64,000 nt of DNA from Natronosalvus halobius (GTDB lineage: Archaea; Halobacteriota; Halobacteria; Halobacteriales; Natrialbaceae): contig NZ_CP099997.1 of the NCBI RefSeq assembly GCF_024138145.1, positions 2,790,001 to 2,854,000 of the forward strand, written 5' to 3'. A program made the position numbers and the translations under genes. Positions 25,721 to 34,131 of the stretch are shown here, piece by piece. Numbering within the stretch: position 1 is the stretch's first letter; each line of letters starts with the position of its first letter. The notes below the pieces were generated by a model. The model saw only the letters and a list, made by a program, of their open reading frames with translations. It searched no databases and was not told the origin of the DNA.

Positions 25721-27040
25721 ATGCAGGAAAATCGATTCGACGGCCCCTTCGAGGCCTCTCGCCGGAACGCGACGATCGGCTGGCTCGTCGTGGCCCTGCT
25801 CGCCGTACTTGCCACCGTCCACGCCCTCGAGTCGTCGTACCGGTGGTTCGTCTTCACCGGGCTCGCAATCGTGATCGTCCTCCTGCCCGCCGTGTCGCGC
25901 CGGAATCCGTTCGCGATGCCGTCCTGGGAACTGATGGTGCTCGTCGCGATTCCCGTCGTCGACGCGACAATCCTCGGCGAGACGTTCCTGACGTCGATCG
26001 CCACGTACGTCGCCGTCGCCGCCGTCGCGCTCGTGCTCGTCGCCGAGATCGACCGGTTTACGGCGGTTCGGATGACTCGCACGTTCGCAATCGCACTGGT
26101 CGTCCTCACGACGCTCGCGGTCGCCGCGACCTGGAACGTCGTGCTCTGGCTCTCCGACGTGGTGCTCGAAACGTCCTACATTCTCACCGGCCGATCCGAG
26201 GATGCGGCCAACCACGCGATGATGATGGACTTCGTCTACGCTGCGGTCGCCGGACTGCTCGCCGGAGTCCTCTTCAATCAGTACCCGATGCAGGTGTCGC
26301 CGATGTCGGGCGACGGGGACTCCTCTGAAGCCCCTGACGACCGTTCGGCTCCCGATCACGGCGAGGAACCCGACAGCACACCGTCACTGATTCAGGGTCG
26401 ATTGGACGTCCCCGAACGGACGGTCAGGAACGTGGCCTGGCTCCTTCAGGGGGCCCTGGTCGCCGTCCTCCTCTACGGTCTCTTCGCGCGGGACGTGACG
26501 ACCATCGCCAATGCGAGCATCGCGCTCGCGATCACCGCCCTCCCGGCGATCCTCGAGCGAAACTACCGCACGCCCCTCGAGCCGGAACTCGTGGTCTGGA
26601 TCACGGGAGCAGTCTTGCTCCACGCGCTCGGATCGGCGGGGCTCTACGACCTTCTGGGGCAGTGGGACAGCCTGACCCACGCCCTCTCGGCGTCAATCGT
26701 CGCTGGCACGGGCTACGCTGTCGTTCGTGCCATCGACTTACACACTGACTCCGTCTACCTGCCCAACCGGATGCTGTTCGTCTTCATCCTCATCTTCGTC
26801 CTGGCGTTCGGCGTGGTCTGGGAACTCATGGAGTTCGCCCTCGGCCTGATCGGTCGGTGGTCGGGCTACGACATGGTCCTGGCCCAGCACGGGATCACTG
26901 ACACGGTCGGTGATCTGTTCTACAACCAGGTCGGCGCCGTCCTCGTCGCCGCCTGGGGGTGGGTGTACCTCACCGACGTCTCCCACAGACTCGCCGACCG
27001 CCTCGGTTCAGGTGACGCGGGGCGGGAAACGGAACGTTGA
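25721..27040 (+). CDS. Multi-spanning membrane protein with DUF2238-like C-terminal half
   Basis: A 439-residue protein with about ten membrane helices in two similar halves separated by an acidic loop (about 205-240, GDGDSSEAPDDRSAPDHGEEPD). The second half has LYDLLGQWDSLTHALSASIVAG, WELMEFALGLIGRWSGYDM and HGITDTVGDLFYNQVGA, with the conserved D, H and E residues of DUF2238/YjdF-type proteins. The first half repeats the pattern weakly (WNVVLWLSDVVLETSYIL, HAMMMDFVYAAVAG). The start at 25721 (MQENRFDGPF) is preferred over 25670. Function is unknown. Confidence 0.72.
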   Translation: MQENRFDGPFEASRRNATIGWLVVALLAVLATVHALESSYRWFVFTGLAIVIVLLPAVSRRNPFAMPSWELMVLVAIPVVDATILGETFLTSIATYVAVAAVALVLVAEIDRFTAVRMTRTFAIALVVLTTLAVAATWNVVLWLSDVVLETSYILTGRSEDAANHAMMMDFVYAAVAGLLAGVLFNQYPMQVSPMSGDGDSSEAPDDRSAPDHGEEPDSTPSLIQGRLDVPERTVRNVAWLLQGALVAVLLYGLFARDVTTIANASIALAITALPAILERNYRTPLEPELVVWITGAVLLHALGSAGLYDLLGQWDSLTHALSASIVAGTGYAVVRAIDLHTDSVYLPNRMLFVFILIFVLAFGVVWELMEFALGLIGRWSGYDMVLAQHGITDTVGDLFYNQVGAVLVAAWGWVYLTDVSHRLADRLGSGDAGRETER

Positions 27041-27187
27041 TCGGATTACCTGGAACGGCCTGGCTATCTCGCACCGCTCCATCTGGTCGAAGCCGTTATC
27101 AGTTGGGTTTTCTAACAGTCGGGAGGGTGTCTAGTTCATCGCCGCTCGAATAGGCGTATTTCTCCCTCGAAACCGTACGAACGTCCT

Positions 27188-28516
27188 ATGGGTCTCCTCA
27201 CCGACAGACGTGAATTCCTCGTGGGTGCGGCTCTCTGTGCGACGACCGGGATCGCCGGATGTGCGTCACCGTCCGCCACCGAGTCGCCCGAATTGAGCGA
27301 GACACTGGACGCGACCGCCCAGTTACCGGAAGCGATCGGTCTCCAGACGACGGTCAGTGGTCTGGACGCGCCGCTCGCCGTCGCGTTCGTCCCCGGCACC
27401 GACCAGCAGTACGTCGCCGAGCGCGACGGCCGCGTTCTGCGCCACGGGCCGAACGGCTTGCAGGACGACCACTTTCTCGACCTCCGTGACACGGTCGAGA
27501 CCGAGGGGGAAAAAGGGTTGCTCGGGATGGCGCTTCATCCGGACTTCCCGGACGACCGTCGGCTGTTCGTCCGGTACAGCGCGCCGCTCCGGGAGGGGAT
27601 GCCCGAGGACTACAGTCACACGTTCGTCCTGGCCGCCTTCGAGGTGACCGGGGACGGGACGCGAGCACGGCGCGACTCCGAACGATCGATCCTCGAGATT
27701 CCGCAGCCGAGACCCCTCCACAACGGCGGCGACATCGCGTTCGGCCCCGACGGGTTCCTCTACGTCTCGGTCGGTGACAGCGGCGAATCCCCCGAGGAGG
27801 TCTGGTACGACGGTCCAGGCGGCGGGAACGGGCAGGACGTGACCAAGAACCTACTGGGGAGCGTTCTGCGTCTCGACGTCGATACCTGGACGGATGATCG
27901 GGGCTACGTCGTCCCGGAAGACAACCCGCTCGTCGGACGAGATGGACTCGACGAGCACTACGCGTGGGGATTCCGGAACCCCTGGCGCCTGTCGTTCGAC
28001 GGGGAGGACCTCTACGTCGCGGACGTCGGCCAGAACCGTTTCGAGGAGGTGAACCTCGTCGAGAAGGGGGGCAACTACGGCTGGAACGTCAAAGAGGGGA
28101 CCCACTGCTACAAAACGGACGACTGTCCGGACCGAACGCCAGATCACGTCCGGGGCGGCGAACCGCTTCGTGACCCCATCGTCGAGTATCCCCACGAAGG
28201 CGACCCGATCAGCGGTGTCTCGGTCATCGGAGGCTACGTCTACCGCGGATCGGCGCTGTCGGAACTCGACGGGCGCTACGTCTTCGGCGATTTCATCCCC
28301 GAGGGGCAGTTGTTCGTCGCCAGTCCTCCCGACGACGCCGATACTGACGTCGGCCACGAAGCCAACGGACTGTGGCCGACCGCCGCCCTCGAACTCGTCG
28401 ACGCGGAGAAACTCACGCGAGCGCTCTCGTTCGGCCGCGACGAGGACGGTGAGGTGTACGTGCTAGGGACGGGATCCGAGGGAGGGGGACTCTTTCGGAT
28501 CGTCTCGGCCAGGTGA
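27188..28516 (+). CDS. PQQ-dependent sugar dehydrogenase-like lipoprotein
   Basis: A 442-residue exported protein. The Tat-type signal (DRREFLVGAALCATTGIAGC) ends in a lipobox cysteine at about residue 28. The mature part is a glucose/sorbosone dehydrogenase-type six-bladed propeller: GLDAPLAVAFVPGTDQ, KGLLGMALHPDF, HNGGDIAFGPDGFLYVSVGD, AWGFRNPWRLSFD and GGNYGWNVKEG. In the family a histidine near the first GD repeat and an arginine bind substrate and PQQ. It would oxidise sugars outside the membrane if PQQ is available; that is inference. Confidence 0.87.
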   Translation: MGLLTDRREFLVGAALCATTGIAGCASPSATESPELSETLDATAQLPEAIGLQTTVSGLDAPLAVAFVPGTDQQYVAERDGRVLRHGPNGLQDDHFLDLRDTVETEGEKGLLGMALHPDFPDDRRLFVRYSAPLREGMPEDYSHTFVLAAFEVTGDGTRARRDSERSILEIPQPRPLHNGGDIAFGPDGFLYVSVGDSGESPEEVWYDGPGGGNGQDVTKNLLGSVLRLDVDTWTDDRGYVVPEDNPLVGRDGLDEHYAWGFRNPWRLSFDGEDLYVADVGQNRFEEVNLVEKGGNYGWNVKEGTHCYKTDDCPDRTPDHVRGGEPLRDPIVEYPHEGDPISGVSVIGGYVYRGSALSELDGRYVFGDFIPEGQLFVASPPDDADTDVGHEANGLWPTAALELVDAEKLTRALSFGRDEDGEVYVLGTGSEGGGLFRIVSAR

Positions 28517-28617
28517 TCGGCTCCTGCCGGTTTCTTCGGTTCTCGTCGCCTCGAGCCTTCGTCTGAACCCTCTCGCGGCGATCGACCACGTTCTCGAATC
28601 GCGCGTGTACCGACACC

Positions 28618-29136
28618 TCAGTCGAGTGGCGTCTCCGACTCCGAGGCCGCAGTGTCGCGACGCCGACGAATCGCCCACAGGAGCGCCGCACACGACCCGG
28701 ACGCGAGGACCGTCCACCGGTCGGTACTCTGGTAGAGATCCCCGGACGGAACTCGGTACTCGAGGATTGGCCAGAAGACGGCGTAGGACTGGCCCGTCGG
28801 GGTGATCAACAGAAGGTCGAGCACGTGGTGGGAGACGACGCCGACGGCCACCAGCGCGAGGACCCGTTTGCGCTGTTCCGGCGCCACTAGCAGGACGAGA
28901 AGTCCGGTCACGAGCGCGGATCCGACGAGGGTGTGCAACGGCTCCCACGAAAAGGGGAGACCGAGCACGCCCGCGACGAACCCGTCCGAAACGACCAGTT
29001 CGATTCGGTTCAGATCCGGACTCGCGGCGCCGACCATGACGAGCGAGACGTGTGCCGGACGGAGCCGCTCGTATCGAAGCGAGAGGAGCGTACCGATGCT
29101 GTACCCGACCAGCAGGTGCGTGAGCAGATCAGCCAC
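28618..29136 (-). CDS. YdjM/DUF457-type membrane protein, second copy
   Basis: A 172-residue protein starting VADLLTHLLVGYSIGTLLSLRY, with GAASPDLNRIELV, FSWEPLHTLVGSALVTGLLV and VSHHVLDLLLITPTGQSYAVFWPI. Four helices and conserved His/Asp residues place it in the YdjM/DUF457 family. The GTG at 29136 overlaps the stop of the upstream gene by 8 bp, as expected for coupled translation; GTG 29145 and ATG 29193 are alternatives. Confidence 0.78.
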   Translation of the reverse strand: MADLLTHLLVGYSIGTLLSLRYERLRPAHVSLVMVGAASPDLNRIELVVSDGFVAGVLGLPFSWEPLHTLVGSALVTGLLVLLVAPEQRKRVLALVAVGVVSHHVLDLLLITPTGQSYAVFWPILEYRVPSGDLYQSTDRWTVLASGSCAALLWAIRRRRDTAASESETPLD

Positions 29137-29710
29137 GGTGATCACCGTCGTCCCCAGTGTTGTGGGCGTGATGGACGTCTGACGAGCGGCCATCGGACGG
29201 ACGGCTGTCGGACGCGCTCCTTCGCGGTACGAACGCGAGCGCCGTCGGGTCGAAACGCCACTGCTGAACGAGTCGGCCGACGATCCAGAGCCCGCCCACC
29301 ACCGAAACGCCATACAGGTAGCCGGCATCGGCGGATTCGCGCGTCACCGCCCTTTCGACCACGAGGGTCGATTCGTCCTCGAGGGTACCGAACGCGTTCA
29401 CGCGGTCGTTCACCTCGAGCGGCTCGTCGGCGTCTATCATCCGATCGTCGACGTCGACGAGCGTGAAGCGACCGTGGCCACTGGCGAGCGTCGCGACGAC
29501 GACGGGGTCAGTTTCGACGACGAAGCCGCCGATGACGACCTGCTCGCCGACGTAGGCTGTCCGATCTTGCCGCACGTCCATCTGGTTTGGATGCTCGCTT
29601 TCCAGGAGTTCGTCGGACGTCGCACCTGCTACGAGCAAACAGCCGACCAGGAGGGCGAGGAGAACGAGCCCGGCGAGAACGCGACCGAGCTGGCCGTGTA
29701 GCTCTGCCAT
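29129..29710 (-). CDS. Two-helix membrane protein with an external OB-like domain
   Basis: A 193-residue protein: an N-terminal helix (RVLAGLVLLALLVGCLLVAG), an extracytoplasmic beta-rich domain (VGEQVVIGGFVVETDPVVVATL, FTLVDVDD, VNDRVNAFGTLED, STLVVERAV) and a second helix near 150 (YLYGVSVVGGLWIVGRLV). The domain looks like an OB-fold, as in NfeD or CcmE-type proteins, but no family is certain. The start at 29710 (MAELHGQLG) is preferred. It overlaps the DUF457 gene downstream. Confidence 0.68.
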   Translation of the reverse strand: MAELHGQLGRVLAGLVLLALLVGCLLVAGATSDELLESEHPNQMDVRQDRTAYVGEQVVIGGFVVETDPVVVATLASGHGRFTLVDVDDRMIDADEPLEVNDRVNAFGTLEDESTLVVERAVTRESADAGYLYGVSVVGGLWIVGRLVQQWRFDPTALAFVPRRSASDSRPSDGRSSDVHHAHNTGDDGDHRG

Positions 29711-30044
29711 GGTACCCGTTTCGCTCGAGCGTCGATACGTGTTTTCTTCCCTCACCACTCTTGCCACTCTCGACGCTTTCGACCCGATTCAATGCGAGAG
29801 GCGACGGTGGACCGAGACGAGAGGCAAACGGTAGAACCGGCGTAACCTCGTCGAGAATACGGATCGATTAGTGCACTCAGAAGCTACCGGCGTAAACCGT
29901 ATACCGCACGGGCGTGAGATCGGGTGCGGCATCGTCCTCGGATTCGAGTGACGCTGGTCGGGCACACTCAGCACCAGCCTGTCCAGCTTCTTGAAATTGA
30001 ACACTACCATAATGTTTAAATTACATACATGAGGTCGGCACGTC
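29711..30044. other. Divergent gap with the RDD-gene promoter
   Basis: No supported gene lies in this 334-bp stretch. The only clear signal is TTTAAATT at 30015-30022, a TATA box 27 bp upstream of the ATG at 30045. Confidence 0.55.
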
Positions 30045-30497
30045 ATGGATCGATATCCAGCGCCCGATATGGGCGAACGAGTTGGTGTGTTAGACAGACG
30101 GTTCGAAGCGCTTCTCATCGATGGAATTCTGGTGGCGGTAGTCTTCGGAATCCTCGGCTACGTTGCCGGAACGGTATTCTTCGACGGGCCGTTCAGCGGC
30201 TTCGGCGGTCTTCTAGTCTCCTTGCAGTTCGGCGCCCCGGTCGGACTGGTGCTCTATCAAACTTCGTTCGAAGGGTACTTTGGACAGACGGTCGGCAAGC
30301 GCACTCGAGGTATCGTCGTCGTCAGAAAAGACGGTTCGCGGTGCACGTGGACGGCGGCAGTACTCCGAAATCTTCTGCGAATTATCGACGTCCTTCCAGC
30401 GTTTTACGTCGTCGGCGTGATTTCGGCGTACGCGACGGGCGATCACCAGCGTATCGGCGATCTCGCAGCCAAGACGGTCGTCGTCGGGGCCGACTGA
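30045..30497 (+). CDS. RDD-family membrane protein
   Basis: A 150-residue protein with the RDD signature: VLDRRFEALLIDGILV (the Arg-Asp-Asp region), a helix pair (GILVAVVFGILGYVAGTVFF and APVGLVLYQTSFEGYF), then GQTVGKRTRGIVVVRKDG, RNLLRIIDVLPAFYVVGVI and RIGDLAAKTVVV. The family contains membrane proteins of uncertain role, some linked to ion exchange. An in-frame ATG at 30069 is an alternative start, but the TATA box position favours 30045. Confidence 0.88.
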   Translation: MDRYPAPDMGERVGVLDRRFEALLIDGILVAVVFGILGYVAGTVFFDGPFSGFGGLLVSLQFGAPVGLVLYQTSFEGYFGQTVGKRTRGIVVVRKDGSRCTWTAAVLRNLLRIIDVLPAFYVVGVISAYATGDHQRIGDLAAKTVVVGAD

Positions 30498-30842
30498 CCG
30501 CGAGTATCGGCGTGAACGCACGTCGAACGTCGCCACCTACACCGAGTGTCGAGAACCCTCTCGGAGATCGTTTCTTCTCGACGCGAAACGGAGTTGGCTC
30601 CTCCACGCCCTGACGGACGAGGGCTCCCAAGCGCTGGGAGGCCACGAGGTCTCTCGAACCGTGGATGGCGTTTGGCTCGAACCCGCACGTCCGTCGAAAT
30701 GCGAGTGAGCAACGCCAACCACCGCTCGATTTTGGACGGTTTCGGGTTCGTCCCTCCGTCATCGGTAGCGGCGACGGCGCGCGGTCCTCGATTATCGACG
30801 ATCGGTTACCGTCCGATTTCCGTCCGCTCGAGTCGTGCTGGA
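30498..30842. other. Gap of 345 bp without a supported gene
   Basis: Two overlapping open frames on each strand cover this stretch, but none has a consistent protein pattern. A short inverted repeat CTCCCAAGCGCTGGGAG lies at about 30625. It separates the RDD gene from the facing Tat-protein gene and may hold both terminators. Confidence 0.45.
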
Positions 30843-31757
30843 TTAGTCGCTATCGTTGTCGTCGCCGTCGCCGTCGTCATCGTCATCGTCGTCTTCGTCT
30901 ACTTCCTCGCCGTCTTCGATCGTTTCGCCGTCCTCGTCGTAGTCTTCGTTGGCGTCGTCGCTGTCGTCGCTGTCGTCGTCATCGCTGTCGTCGCTGTCGT
31001 CGTCATCGCTGTCGTCGCTGTCGTCGTCATCGCTATCGTCGCTATCGTCGTCGTCTCCGTCGTCGCTGTCACCACCGGAATCTCCCTCGTCGTCGTCAGG
31101 ACACTCGTCACCGATCGTAACCGACACGGAATACGTCTCGGCCGCACTCTGGCTGTTCACGATGACAGACGCCTCGTAGGTCCCCTCCTCGTCGGGGTTC
31201 ACGACACACTCGACCGTGACGCAGATCCGGTCGCCCGTCTCGAGCGAGTAGCTGCCACCGAAGTTGAGCGCGACCGTCTTGCTGTCGTCGGCGGCGATCT
31301 CGTCCAGGTCGTCGACGACGCTTTCGCCGTTGTGTGTGACGTCTACCTTCGCGTCGTCAACCTTGAACAGCCCGACATTGGTTCCCTCCAGGTCACAGAC
31401 CAGGTCGTTCAGGGAATCCCCATCAGTATCGTCGCCGACCGTCACGCGGAACGTGTACGTCGTCGTCGCTCCCGGCTTCGAGGAGTCGACGGACAGCGTC
31501 GCGTCGCCAGCCGTCGTGTCATCGGTCGTTTCCTCGTCGTCGTCACCGTCGCTAGCGTCGTCGCTATCACTCTCGCTTTCTTCTTCGTCGACCTCTTCTC
31601 CGTCCTCGATCGTCTCGCCGTCCTCGTCGTAATCCTCGTCGGTCTCGTTCTCGTCGTCGTTGATCTGTGCGTTCGCCACGCCGCCGATGGCAGCGATCGT
31701 TCCCGATGCCGCGAGCGCTTTCAGGACCGTTCGACGTTGCTTGGGTTCGTCAGACAT
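30843..31757 (-). CDS. Tat-exported acidic repeat protein
   Basis: A 304-residue secreted protein. The Tat signal is KQRRTVLKALAASGTIAAIG with an ANA-Q cleavage site and no lipobox. After an acidic linker comes one beta-rich domain (about 85-215: ATLSVDSSKPGATTTYTFRVTVGDD to YSVSVTIGDECPDDD). It has an early Cys near DLVCDLEG, then CVTVEC. The C-terminal region is nearly all Asp/Ser: four tandem DDDDSDDS octads. The block YDEDGETIEDGEEVDE occurs both just after the signal and again near the C-terminus. The protein should be highly charged and calcium-binding or surface-attached, but that is inference. Confidence 0.8.
   Translation of the reverse strand: MSDEPKQRRTVLKALAASGTIAAIGGVANAQINDDENETDEDYDEDGETIEDGEEVDEEESESDSDDASDGDDDEETTDDTTAGDATLSVDSSKPGATTTYTFRVTVGDDTDGDSLNDLVCDLEGTNVGLFKVDDAKVDVTHNGESVVDDLDEIAADDSKTVALNFGGSYSLETGDRICVTVECVVNPDEEGTYEASVIVNSQSAAETYSVSVTIGDECPDDDEGDSGGDSDDGDDDDSDDSDDDDSDDSDDDDSDDSDDDDSDDSDDANEDYDEDGETIEDGEEVDEDDDDDDDGDGDDNDSD
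30960..31055. repeat. Four tandem 24-bp repeats inside the Tat-protein gene
   Basis: Three exact and one diverged copy of a 24-bp unit, positions 30960, 30984, 31008 and 31032, encode DDDDSDDS on the minus strand. The unit is in frame (8 codons), so gain or loss of copies changes only the length of the acidic tail. Confidence 0.9.
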
Positions 31758-32391
31758 GAGTAGTGGTGAAGGTGTGAACTCGTCTTCAATTTCCGTTCGG
31801 CGATACGCTTCGTCCCCACTCCTTGCGGGGAGGTATCTGCAGATACAGCATTTCGAGTGTTTACTATCGGACGATTAAGCAATTCGCGTACTGTTTCACT
31901 GCTACAATTTCATGAACTTTCACCTGCTTTCCGAACTATCAACTGATCGAATACCTCACAAAGGCCCGCTCTACGTGTCGTCTCTGACGATTGTCTCTCA
32001 CACAACGATCTATTATTGAAACGGTCCCTCTCTTCGACTCGAGAGACTGGAACGAACTCGTGACGTCGATGCTGTGGTGTTCAGGTGGCGACCTCGACCT
32101 GTTCGCGAGCCTGGTCGAGCTGTTCCGGGTTGGGGGGGGGGGGAGGGGAGACACTGTGAGACCGACCTCGCGAACGAGCCCTTCCTTTGAGTACGGTAAA
32201 GGCCGCCACGGAGTCGGTAACCGGCGTATCGTCGTCCGGTCGGTGCAACCGGTGAACTGCCTCGGGGCTTGACCCCGAGGCACTGGCCTCGAACCGCCTG
32301 TAGAATCGTGGTAACATCTAATCGGGTGATCGCGGAGGGAATCGCTATACTGTAGAAATCTCTGTCGATTCTGACCCGAGTGAAAAAGCCA
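31758..32391. other. Gene-poor region with palindrome, G12 tract and a hairpin
   Basis: No gene is supported over about 630 bp. Visible structures are the perfect 14-bp palindrome GTATCTGCAGATAC (31833-31846), a run of 12 G (32132-32143), and the inverted repeat GCCTCGGGG/CCCCGAGGC with a CTTGA loop (32259-32281). An AT-rich segment runs from about 31870 to 31960. Confidence 0.6.
32259..32281. repeat. Perfect 9-bp stem hairpin, possible element end
   Basis: GCCTCGGGG CTTGA CCCCGAGGC forms a perfect stem with a 5-base loop in empty DNA. Subterminal hairpins of this kind occur at the ends of IS200/IS605-type elements, but no transposase remnant is adjacent, so origin is uncertain. Confidence 0.5.
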
Positions 32392-32482
32392 TGCCGCCTC
32401 CTGGATCGTGAACGACGCCTGAGAACTTGCTCGCTTCGCTCGCAAAACCTCGGCCTAGTTCAAATCCGGTCGGGTCGCACTT
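32392..32482. repeat. Palindromic copy of the tRNA-Phe 3' end
   Basis: TGCCGCCTCCTGGATCGTGA (32392-32411) is a degenerate copy of the tRNA-Phe 3' end, in the same orientation. It is followed by GAGAACTTGCTCGC and CGCAAAACCTCGGCCTAG, and then by GTTCAAATCCGG (32458-32469), a T-arm in the opposite orientation that runs into TCGGGTCGCA. The two tRNA-like ends face each other around a short core, as in the tRNA-Pro and tRNA-Val units. Confidence 0.75.
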
Positions 32483-32535
32483 TTTGCTCCGTGTGGACGG
32501 CTCGCTAAGCTCGCCGTCTTGTGCGTCGCAAAAGT

Positions 32536-32608
32536 GCCGCCTCCCGGATTTGAACCGGGGACAGCTCGATCTTCAGTCGAGTGCTCTCCCAGTCTGAGCT
32601 AAGGCGGC
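32536..32608 (-). tRNA. tRNA-Phe (GAA)
   Basis: A complete 73-nt cloverleaf on the minus strand. The acceptor stem is GCCGCCT/AGGCGGC, the D-arm is AGCTCAGACTGGGAGAGC, the anticodon arm is CTCGA CTGAAGA TCGAG with anticodon GAA, and the T-arm is CCCGG TTCAAAT CCGGG. The discriminator is A. No intron or encoded CCA. Confidence 0.95.
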
Positions 32609-32734
32609 TCACTCCTACCTCCGGCGATGATATAAAAAAGGATTTCGAATGCCACTCGAGGGACGGGGGAGGTGAGAATTGGATAGCCGCCACGAACGAG
32701 AACATCTTTCACCGAGGTATCCTTTCGAAACGCA

Positions 32735-33586
32735 ATGGCGATTCCAGACTCGCCCGACGGGGCGCCGGCCTCTCCCAGAGAAGCCGGCAAGTCCCTCTAC
32801 GAAGGAACGCTCGACGTTTTAATGACCGGCATCGCGATCATCGTTCCGCTCGTCATCACCCTCTACGTTCTGCAGATCGTCCTCGATTTCATCACCAACG
32901 CACTGGTTCCGTTCATCGAACTCCTGCAGTGGTTCGGGATCATCGACTGGTTCCGACGCACGGAACTCGTCGGTGCACTCGTCCAGATGGGGCTCTACCC
33001 CTACCTCATCGGCTTTCTCACGGAACTCATCACTCTCGCGCTCTTGCTGGGGATCGTCATCGTCGTCGGATCGATCGGTCGCCACCGCTACGGCGAGCGA
33101 GCCATCGAGATGGTCGATCTCGCAATCGCCGCTATTCCCGGGTTCGGAACCGTCTACAAGAGCTTTCGTCGCATGGGCGACGTCATGCTCGACAACGAGG
33201 CGGAGAACTTCCAGGAGATCAAACTCGTCCAGTGTTTCGATGACGACATCTACGTGATCGGCTTCGAGACGAGCACGTCGCCGGAGACGATCGCGGACGT
33301 AACCGGTCACGAGGAAATGGTCACGCTGTTCATCCCGCTCGCGCCGAATCCAGTAACTGGTGGCTTCCTGACGCACGTCCCGCGAAGCCGCGTCATGGAC
33401 GTCGACATGACGATCGAGGAGGGCGTCCGCAGCATCCTCACGAGCGGCGTCGCCACGGGCGAATCTGCCAGCGATCCGGCCCCGGTCACCATGGGTGACC
33501 TCGAGAAGGTCACGGACATCGACCGGCTCCAAGAGGCGATTACTCCCGACGACGGATCCGTCGACGACGAAGACGAACCGCGGTAA
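32735..33586 (+). CDS. DUF502 membrane protein
   Basis: A 283-residue protein with two membrane helices (about 27-50, IAIIVPLVITLYVLQIVLDF, and 90-112, LITLALLLGIVIVVGSIG). Between and after them it has the family motifs IPGFGTVYKSFRRMGDVMLDNEAENFQEIKLV and FIPLAPNPVTGGFLTHVPRSRVMDVDMTIEEGVRSILTSG. The C-terminus is an acidic tail. DUF502 proteins occur widely in bacteria and archaea; the role is unknown. Confidence 0.88.
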   Translation: MAIPDSPDGAPASPREAGKSLYEGTLDVLMTGIAIIVPLVITLYVLQIVLDFITNALVPFIELLQWFGIIDWFRRTELVGALVQMGLYPYLIGFLTELITLALLLGIVIVVGSIGRHRYGERAIEMVDLAIAAIPGFGTVYKSFRRMGDVMLDNEAENFQEIKLVQCFDDDIYVIGFETSTSPETIADVTGHEEMVTLFIPLAPNPVTGGFLTHVPRSRVMDVDMTIEEGVRSILTSGVATGESASDPAPVTMGDLEKVTDIDRLQEAITPDDGSVDDEDEPR

Positions 33587-34131
33587 CTGGATGCCGAACC
33601 GGCGCCACTGTGCCGGTGTTCATCACGGTCCTCGACGATATTGGTAATGGACTGCCAACGTTCGTTCGTCTCGGCAGAATCGACGACGTGCGGACGGTCG
33701 AAGGGGCCTGCATACCTTGCACACACAACCCTCGTCCGTAGGCCGACGGCCGTGGTGCGTGTAACGGTAATGCTTGGTACACTTCGAGCGTTTGCTCAGG
33801 AAGCGATTAGCCTCGTCATCGCGATCATCACGTTTCCGTTGCGAGTACTTCGGTCGCTACTGTAGCGACCGAACGGGTGAGAGGGGGACTGGCCGATTTC
33901 GTCACCCCACTACTCGCCACTACCGCGCGAGCCCCGCCACATCCGGCAGGAACCGAGCCACGACTGTCGGTGGTCTGTGCTCCCTCGCTTCGTTGGCTCA
34001 ACCGTTACACCGCTCGACCGTTCGAGCGTCGGTAGACTCATCGATTCCGATAGTCGACCATTACGTCGGCGTATGTTGGAATTTCGGATATTCAAGACAC
34101 CCTTTTCAGCGCCGCTCGCCAATGATATGCT
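33587..34131. other. Gap of 545 bp with one doubtful short frame
   Basis: Apart from a possible 31-codon frame at 33770 no gene pattern is seen. Towards the right the DNA becomes AT-richer (GGAATTTCGGATATTCAAG), which may hold the promoter of the regulator at 34132. Confidence 0.5.
33770..33865 (+). CDS. Possible 31-residue membrane peptide
   Basis: The frame MLGTLRAFAQEAISLVIAII then TFPLRVLRSLL is a single amphipathic to hydrophobic helix with basic residues at the end. It has no TATA box or ribosome site that decides the matter and may be chance. Confidence 0.25.
   Translation: MLGTLRAFAQEAISLVIAIITFPLRVLRSLL

Noticed and set aside
30960-31055. Possible CRISPR array or satellite
   Set aside because: The repeats are in-frame coding repeats of an acidic protein without spacers.
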